DNA from: a virus
DNA: 33,340 bases
IMG/VR virus record: IMGVR_UViG_3300031730_000017
Location: 1-33,340 of that record
Reading direction: 5' to 3' (one strand)
Part shown: positions 29,753-33,340 of the stretch, in pieces
How the letters are laid out: each line of letters starts with the position of its first letter
Position numbering within the stretch: position 1 is the first letter of the stretch
Made by a program: the position numbers and the translations under genes
Notes under the pieces: model-generated
What the model saw: only the letters and a program-made list of their open reading frames with translations
The model's database searches: none
What the model was told of the DNA's origin: nothing

Positions 29753-29970
29753 TCAACGTCATCGTTAGTTACGAACGCCTCATAGCATTCTTCCCATCCG
29801 CGCAAAAATGCGTCCCGATTAGCGTCGTAAGCAGCGCACTTCTCAGCCAACTCTTTCTTGTTGTGATAGTTCTGGTTTGCAATCTGCGCCTCAACATTTA
29901 GGTCATGTTGGTTCACTCGGCTAGGTCGCTCGCCGTACATTTTAACGAGCGCGTTCAGGGCGGCACTCAT
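29749..29970 (-). CDS. Small hypothetical protein
   Basis: 73 residues with ATGA overlaps on both sides. It is helical, with many Asn and Glu residues (QHDLNVEAQIANQNYHNKKE, then LAEKCAAYDANRDAFLRGWE). No known domain is recognised, and the single-gene context gives no specific role. Confidence 0.6.
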   Translation of the reverse strand: MSAALNALVKMYGERPSRVNQHDLNVEAQIANQNYHNKKELAEKCAAYDANRDAFLRGWEECYEAFVTNDDVE

Positions 29971-30284
29971 GCTGATTCCTTCGGCGGGTTCAGGTAAAAG
30001 AACTTCTCAGCGCCGCGACTCTTCCACCACTCAAAATCTGAGTCATGGTCAAGGTCGCAGATTTTCATCTTGCCGTCTGAGAAGTACACAAGAGCTAGGT
30101 TGTCGTCGCATACGGCTTTGTCGATACTCATCCATGGCAGCGGGTCTGCTTGCCGCTTACCTTCACCGTCCGGTTGCATTGCGAGATACGTCTTGATCGC
30201 CCAGCCAGGAGCGGCGAATGTCCCAGCGTCCAAGAACGGGTGAAGGATTCCCGTGATTGCGTCTTTTGCTTCGCCTTCATTCAT
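29967..30284 (-). CDS. Small hypothetical protein
   Basis: 105 residues. The ATG overlaps the upstream stop by 8 bases. The protein has a helical N-terminus (KDAITGILHPFLDAGTFAAP) and a mixed C-terminal part with KICDLDHDSDFEWWKSRG. Two Cys residues (114-style spacing not present) do not form a visible metal site. The family is not recognised. Confidence 0.6.
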   Translation of the reverse strand: MNEGEAKDAITGILHPFLDAGTFAAPGWAIKTYLAMQPDGEGKRQADPLPWMSIDKAVCDDNLALVYFSDGKMKICDLDHDSDFEWWKSRGAEKFFYLNPPKESA

Positions 30285-30456
30285 TGTCTTCGTTTATCCC
30301 TAGAGTGACGGACACGTAAGGCGAGAAATAGACTTCTTCGATAATCGCTAAAGCGCGCTCAGGAAGGTCAAACACATGAGTCCTGACCTCAACGCCACCG
30401 CCAGCGCTAACGGCTTGCGTCGCGTCGGTTACGATCACGCATAGCTTCAGTTTCAT
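30277..30456 (-). CDS. Small beta-rich hypothetical protein
   Basis: 59 residues from the ATG at 30456, coupled to the Lar-like stop (ATGA). A longer frame would start inside that gene and is rejected. The sequence has alternating beta segments (LKLCVIVTDATQAVSAGGGV) and VYFSPYVSVTLGI. No domain is recognised. Confidence 0.55.
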   Translation of the reverse strand: MKLKLCVIVTDATQAVSAGGGVEVRTHVFDLPERALAIIEEVYFSPYVSVTLGINEDNE

Positions 30457-30665
30457 GGCTTGTTCCCAGTAACCGCCCTGCGGTTCCACGTATCAACAAC
30501 CATTTGCCGGAACGCTGACCAGCCCGTGCTAATCCCACAATTACTGCACGCCACACAGTGCGTAGGTGTAGCCATGTCGGAATCTTTGTACATCAACACA
30601 GATTGCCCACAGCACGGGCATGGCAATAGTCCGGGAGACGCATCCAAATTCTTTTCCATCTTCAT
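30453..30665 (-). CDS. Lar-like restriction-alleviation zinc protein
   Basis: 70 residues. It has two zinc knuckles, C16-x2-C19 (LPCPCCG) and C40-x2-C43 (VACSNCG), and the terminal WNRR at 60-63, the typical Lar-family layout. Lar from the Rac prophage eases type I restriction by altering host restriction-modification activity, so this protein may help the phage survive host defence. The molecular target of this protein is not shown. ATGA coupling occurs upstream and downstream. Confidence 0.7.
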   Translation of the reverse strand: MKMEKNLDASPGLLPCPCCGQSVLMYKDSDMATPTHCVACSNCGISTGWSAFRQMVVDTWNRRAVTGNKP

Positions 30666-30892
30666 GCCTTAACCTCTTGGATTCCGCAATTAAGCATTTC
30701 CACTATGCGTTGCGCAAGTTCCGGGTGATCGCCATCCACGGTTATAGGCGCGTACTTCTGCCCGTCCGCAAACCTGCACTCAATCGAGTAGTGCGAAACG
30801 CCGTCATCATCAACCGCAAGGCGAACCGTGGCGAACTCAACCGGGTTCCTTGGTGGCTCAAAGTTCTTGTCTAGGACAAAATTAATGCTCAT
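30662..30892 (-). CDS. Small hypothetical protein
   Basis: 76 residues, ATG start. The protein has beta strands with aromatic residues (VEFATVRLAVDDDGVSHYSI, ECRFADGQKYAPITVDG) and a C-terminal helix (HPELAQRIVEMLNCG). It looks like a small alpha+beta fold. No family is recognised. Coupling to the Lar-like gene may mean related timing, nothing more. Confidence 0.6.
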   Translation of the reverse strand: MSINFVLDKNFEPPRNPVEFATVRLAVDDDGVSHYSIECRFADGQKYAPITVDGDHPELAQRIVEMLNCGIQEVKA

Positions 30893-31035
30893 TTGGATTC
30901 AGCCAAGATAGCATCAACTTTCGCAAGCATCTGCCGGTAGAACTTGGCCGATTCTGCGCTCGTCTCATCGCAAATTGCGTCGTCTACCATGTCACGAAGA
31001 ACAACGAGCAATTCCCTTGAGATAAGTACGTTCAC
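30889..31035 (-). CDS. 48-residue helical protein
   Basis: From GTG 31035, overlapping the upstream stop (GTGA), to TGA at 30889, which overlaps the next start. The product is almost all helix: VLISRELLVVLRDMVDDAIC followed by DETSAESAKFYRQMLAKVDA. No known motif is recognised. The junctions support it as a real gene. Confidence 0.6.
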   Translation of the reverse strand: MNVLISRELLVVLRDMVDDAICDETSAESAKFYRQMLAKVDAILAESK

Positions 31036-31223
31036 ATGTATTCCTCTGTTCGGTTCTGCATGTCGTCAGCTGAAACGGTTCCACTACCTTTGCAGCGTCG
31101 GCATGCGTCCTCTTCCGTATCCGACGAGCCGCAGCACTCACCGTTAACAGCGTGGCCGCAGCACACATGGAACCATTCTTTCCCAGTTCCGTCGCAATCT
31201 CGGCACTCTGTTCTCTTATCCAT
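31032..31223 (-). CDS. DnaJ-type zinc-finger protein
   Basis: 63 residues from ATG 31223. The frame has an upstream TTG in the same region that adds only two residues. It carries C7-x2-C10-D-G-T-G and C41-x2-C44-K-G-S-G, the CxxCxGxG pairs of DnaJ central zinc domains, plus CC at 21-22 and CC at 30-31. There is no J-domain, so it is a lone zinc module that may bind unfolded or specific host proteins. The partner is not known. Confidence 0.75.
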   Translation of the reverse strand: MDKRTECRDCDGTGKEWFHVCCGHAVNGECCGSSDTEEDACRRCKGSGTVSADDMQNRTEEYM

Positions 31224-31225
31224 TT

Positions 31226-31462
31226 TCAACCTTCCTTATGGGGAAGCGGAGCCCACCACTGCGGATACCATTCGCTAGCGTTGTGATGTCCTTCCGGCAT
31301 TGGGAAGCACGCAACGGAACGCACCTTGTCACGATGCGAAGGCCCGTAAACTGGGATTACCTGCCAACTAGTGATTGCGAAGTAATCGCCGTCATAGCAG
31401 ATGATTTCCGTTCCATCCTTCGGAGCGGTCTCGATTGGTAGAAGTTCCTGCTTCGATTTCAC
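31226..31462 (-). CDS. Small conserved phage protein with ETAPKDGTEI motif
   Basis: 78 residues from a GTG inside the repeated leader, with AGGAGGGG upstream. PIETAPKDGTEII and the end WYPQWWAPLP form a pattern seen in many short phage proteins (some annotated DUF551-like). No activity is known. The leader shared with the gene at 28445 suggests parallel expression control. Confidence 0.65.
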   Translation of the reverse strand: MKSKQELLPIETAPKDGTEIICYDGDYFAITSWQVIPVYGPSHRDKVRSVACFPMPEGHHNASEWYPQWWAPLPHKEG

Positions 31463-31487
31463 AACCCCTCCTATAGCCCCAGGTTTG
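31459..31487 (-). repeat. 29-base direct repeat leader (copy 2)
   Basis: This block is identical over 29 bases to 28861-28889 and includes the Shine-Dalgarno and the GTG start of the downstream gene (31226-31462). The sequence diverges at once on both sides. A recent duplication or a functional constraint on a promoter and ribosome-binding unit could explain the exact match. Confidence 0.8.
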
Positions 31488-31506
31488 TTAGGGGCGGTGT
31501 CGGATA

Positions 31507-31734
31507 CTATGCTTTCGGCGTCATGATTTTCCCGAGTCCACCAAACCCATCCGAAGGCTCAATCCCGTCCTTCTGGCATTCGTGGTCGTTCTTGATCGCT
31601 TTCGGCATTTCGTGCTCAACGAGATACTTGATTGCCTCAGCAACTGCGCCAGCGTGCCCAATCTTCATGGCGCTGAAGCGTTCTGTCCGTGCTGCCCCAA
31701 AACTGCCCTGAATCGTGATCGTAATCATTCCCAT
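31507..31734 (-). CDS. Small hypothetical protein
   Basis: 75 residues. The ATG at 31734 has AGGAGA 7 bases upstream, and an internal ATG follows two codons later. The N-terminus is a beta strand (MITITIQGSFGA) followed by an alpha part (AGAVAEAIKYLVEHEMPKAI) and a Gly-rich end. No family is recognised. It is the gene after the ribbon-helix-helix regulator, within the same early group. Confidence 0.6.
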   Translation of the reverse strand: MGMITITIQGSFGAARTERFSAMKIGHAGAVAEAIKYLVEHEMPKAIKNDHECQKDGIEPSDGFGGLGKIMTPKA

Positions 31735-31743
31735 GGTCTTCTC

Positions 31744-31878
31744 CTAAAGTCCCAACTCTTTGAGATACCTGTCTATCGCATTCCGTATGTTCTCGGCCAT
31801 CGTCAGACCCGTTTTCTTTACCGCAAGCCTCAGACGCTTAAACATTGACTCGGTGTAGTAGATACTGGTTCGTTTCAT
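31744..31878 (-). CDS. Ribbon-helix-helix regulator (44 residues)
   Basis: The protein begins MKRTSIYYTE, a beta strand for DNA contact, followed by helix MFKRLRLAVKKTG and helix MAENIRNAIDRYLKELG, the layout of CopG/Arc-type RHH repressors. It likely dimerises and binds short palindromes. The ATG has no Shine-Dalgarno, and a promoter -10 box lies only 8 bases upstream, so the mRNA may be leaderless. An 11-base palindrome overlaps that box, suggesting autoregulation. No other function is implied. Confidence 0.75.
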   Translation of the reverse strand: MKRTSIYYTESMFKRLRLAVKKTGLTMAENIRNAIDRYLKELGL

Positions 31879-31883
31879 GTGCG

Positions 31884-32066
31884 CTAGTATGGCATACGTG
31901 GCGGGGGAGTCAAGAGAATTTTTGACTGCCTCGGAAGATGTTCGGAAACCAGCGCATGTCGCGCATCAGCCACTTCCTGACTGGTAGCGAAGTCCTTAGC
32001 GTCGATCCTTCGGCACAGCCGATCTACCTCGGGAACGCGAGAGCGGAGCTTATCGAAATTGCTCAT
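31884..32066 (-). CDS. 60-residue hypothetical protein downstream of helicase
   Basis: From ATG 32066, with GAGGA 9 bases upstream, overlapping the helicase stop by 17 bases, to TAG at 31884. The product is charged and helical (SNFDKLRSRVPEVDRLCRRI, then DAKDFATSQEVADARHALVS) with a Pro-rich end. The last codons overlap the RHH promoter. No family is recognised. Confidence 0.55.
   Translation of the reverse strand: MSNFDKLRSRVPEVDRLCRRIDAKDFATSQEVADARHALVSEHLPRQSKILLTPPPRMPY
31886..31913 (-). promoter_or_regulatory. Promoter with palindromic operator upstream of the RHH gene
   Basis: The minus-strand -35 is TTGACT (31908-31913), and the -10 CATACT (31886-31891) follows after a 16-base spacer. 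The palindrome GTATG-g-CATAC (31887-31897) overlaps the -10 box. A regulator gene starts at 31878, so RHH autoregulation is the simplest reading. The sequence lies inside the 3' end of the preceding gene. Confidence 0.6.
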
Positions 32067-33340
32067 TGCGCGGTTTCCTCTTGAAGCCTTCCTGCTTGAC
32101 TGGGGGTTCTTTCACTGGCGGAAAGTACGGTTCGGACTCAAAAACCGTCATGATGTGCATTGCGGAATTCCAGTGCAGCGTGCCCACCTTTCCGCCGCGC
32201 AGTTTCCGGATGAATGCTTTCGTGTATCCGATTGGAGTAGGTGAATTATCGTCTTCGTAATACCTCGGACGGTGAAGCATGATGATCCCGTCAGCGTCCT
32301 CTTCGATTCGGCCAGACTCGCGAAGATCAACCATGTGCGGCTCTTTCCCGGCGCCGTCGCGGTTCAACTGGCAGAGACACAGAACCGGAATGTTTAATCT
32401 TTTTGCGAGCCCCTTAAGCGCCTTCGTGACCAAGCCTATTTGCCGCGCAACGTTCTTGTTATCGTCGATATCCACAAGTCCCAAGTGATCCACGATCAGC
32501 AGAGACAGCGGACTCGCAGCGTGTAACTGCATCGTGCGCGCCTCGATACTGGCGAGCCTTTGGGTAGCAGAGTCGTCAATGAAGATCGGCCATTCTTGGA
32601 TGCGCTCGATTGCAGCCGTGATCTTGGCCCAAGTTTCCTCTGGCGCTTTGACCGGGTTCTCAATGTGCGACGAATCCACATGAGCATCGGCAGACAAGAA
32701 CCTATCCGACCATTCATCGGAAGCCATTTCGAGACTGAAAATCAGAACACGCTTGTTCGCCTTACCAGCCGCCGCCGCTATGTGGCCGGCAACCATTGAT
32801 TTCCCCATACTCGGGCGAGCCGCCAGGATGTAGAGCTTTTTAGGCTGTAGCCCGCTTGTAGCGGCGTTTAGCGAGGGGATTCCGGTATCCAGTCCAGATA
32901 GATCGCGCCCGTTCAATCCGTCTTGGTAGCGTTCGTGAATGCGGGTTAGCGATACCTTCACAGCCTGTTTAGCGCTCATCACAGCCCGAGAGTCAACGGG
33001 CATGGTGTCAGACAGTAAGCGTCTAGCCTCTTCGGTGACTTGTTCGATAGTCCGCCCCTCGGGACTATGGGCCAGTTTTCCGATTGCCGTGCTGGCGTCC
33101 AGTAGGCGGCGTAGCGTGGCCTTCTCGGCAACAATAGCGGCATAGGCCCGAATGTTCGCCGCGCTCGGGGTGGTGTTCGCCAAGTGAAGGATGTATTTCT
33201 GTCCACCGACAAGCTCGTCAATCCCTTGAGACTCAAACCATTCGCCCATGGTTACAGCGTCAGGGTCTTGCCCAGATTTGATCTTGTCGCCAATCGCCTG
33301 CCAGATTAGCCGGTGATCCTTGCGCCAGAAGTCTTGCTCT
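32050..33340 (-). CDS. Replicative DNA helicase, DnaB-like (5' end outside window)
   Basis: The frame is open to the window edge with 429 codons visible. Reading upstream of the in-frame Met at 33249 gives the end of a DnaB N-domain (EQDFWRKDHRLIWQAI), so the gene starts beyond the edge. Counting from that Met: Walker A ARPSMGKS (144-151), SLEM (172-175), Walker B LLIVDH (250-255), QLNR (294-297) and the arginine-finger region DLRESGRIEEDAD (308-320). It unwinds DNA at the phage fork as a hexamer. No primase or loader is visible in the window. Confidence 0.93.
   Translation of the reverse strand, partial: EQDFWRKDHRLIWQAIGDKIKSGQDPDAVTMGEWFESQGIDELVGGQKYILHLANTTPSAANIRAYAAIVAEKATLRRLLDASTAIGKLAHSPEGRTIEQVTEEARRLLSDTMPVDSRAVMSAKQAVKVSLTRIHERYQDGLNGRDLSGLDTGIPSLNAATSGLQPKKLYILAARPSMGKSMVAGHIAAAAGKANKRVLIFSLEMASDEWSDRFLSADAHVDSSHIENPVKAPEETWAKITAAIERIQEWPIFIDDSATQRLASIEARTMQLHAASPLSLLIVDHLGLVDIDDNKNVARQIGLVTKALKGLAKRLNIPVLCLCQLNRDGAGKEPHMVDLRESGRIEEDADGIIMLHRPRYYEDDNSPTPIGYTKAFIRKLRGGKVGTLHWNSAMHIMTVFESEPYFPPVKEPPVKQEGFKRKPRNEQFR

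Overview
The window is part of a tailed bacteriophage genome, most likely a short-tailed (podovirus-like) phage. Nearly every gene lies on the minus strand, so transcription runs from the right end to the left end. The host is probably Gram-negative, because there is an Rz/Rz1 spanin pair with a lipobox. Packing is typical of a phage: most neighbouring genes overlap by 1 to 14 bases (ATGA, GTGA or TAATG junctions), and GTG starts are common. Many real genes are shorter than 60 codons. I recovered these by reading the stop/start junctions. The right end cuts a DnaB-like helicase at its 5' end, and the left end cuts a virion-associated gene at its 3' end. I saw no RNA polymerase, integrase, tRNA or CRISPR array.

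Right to left (transcription order): (1) 24.75-33.3 kb is an early, nucleic-acid module. It holds the replicative helicase, a ribbon-helix-helix regulator with its own promoter and operator, about twenty small accessory genes (several zinc-binding, including a Lar-like protein, a DnaJ-type zinc protein and two matching mini zinc modules), a NinB-like protein, an HNH-like zinc protein, SSB, a possible RusA-like resolvase and a small HTH protein. (2) 22.7-24.75 kb is a hairpin-rich junction with four small genes of unknown function and terminator-like structures. It probably separates early from late expression. (3) 19.05-22.7 kb is a lysis module: several small membrane proteins, a T4-type lysozyme, a three-TM holin candidate, a 36-residue membrane peptide and overlapping Rz/Rz1 spanins. 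A GIY-YIG homing endonuclease is inserted in it. (4) 13.5-19.05 kb covers packaging and small virion genes: TerS (beside a second GIY-YIG endonuclease), several fibre- or decoration-like proteins, and TerL. (5) 1-13.5 kb is morphogenesis: portal, scaffold, N4-gp56-type major capsid protein, a decoration candidate, a head-tail adaptor candidate, a 1167-residue tail-nozzle candidate, a putative 2OG-Fe(II) oxygenase, and a group of coiled-coil, Gln/Ala-rich proteins that look like internal or ejection proteins.

How it fits together: the early module supplies replication and recombination factors. The late operons package DNA (TerS/TerL/portal), build the head (scaffold/MCP/decoration), add a short tail (adaptor/nozzle), load the internal proteins, and release virions through membrane-active proteins, lysozyme and spanins. 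Functions given as candidates rest on gene order and visible motifs, not on database searches.
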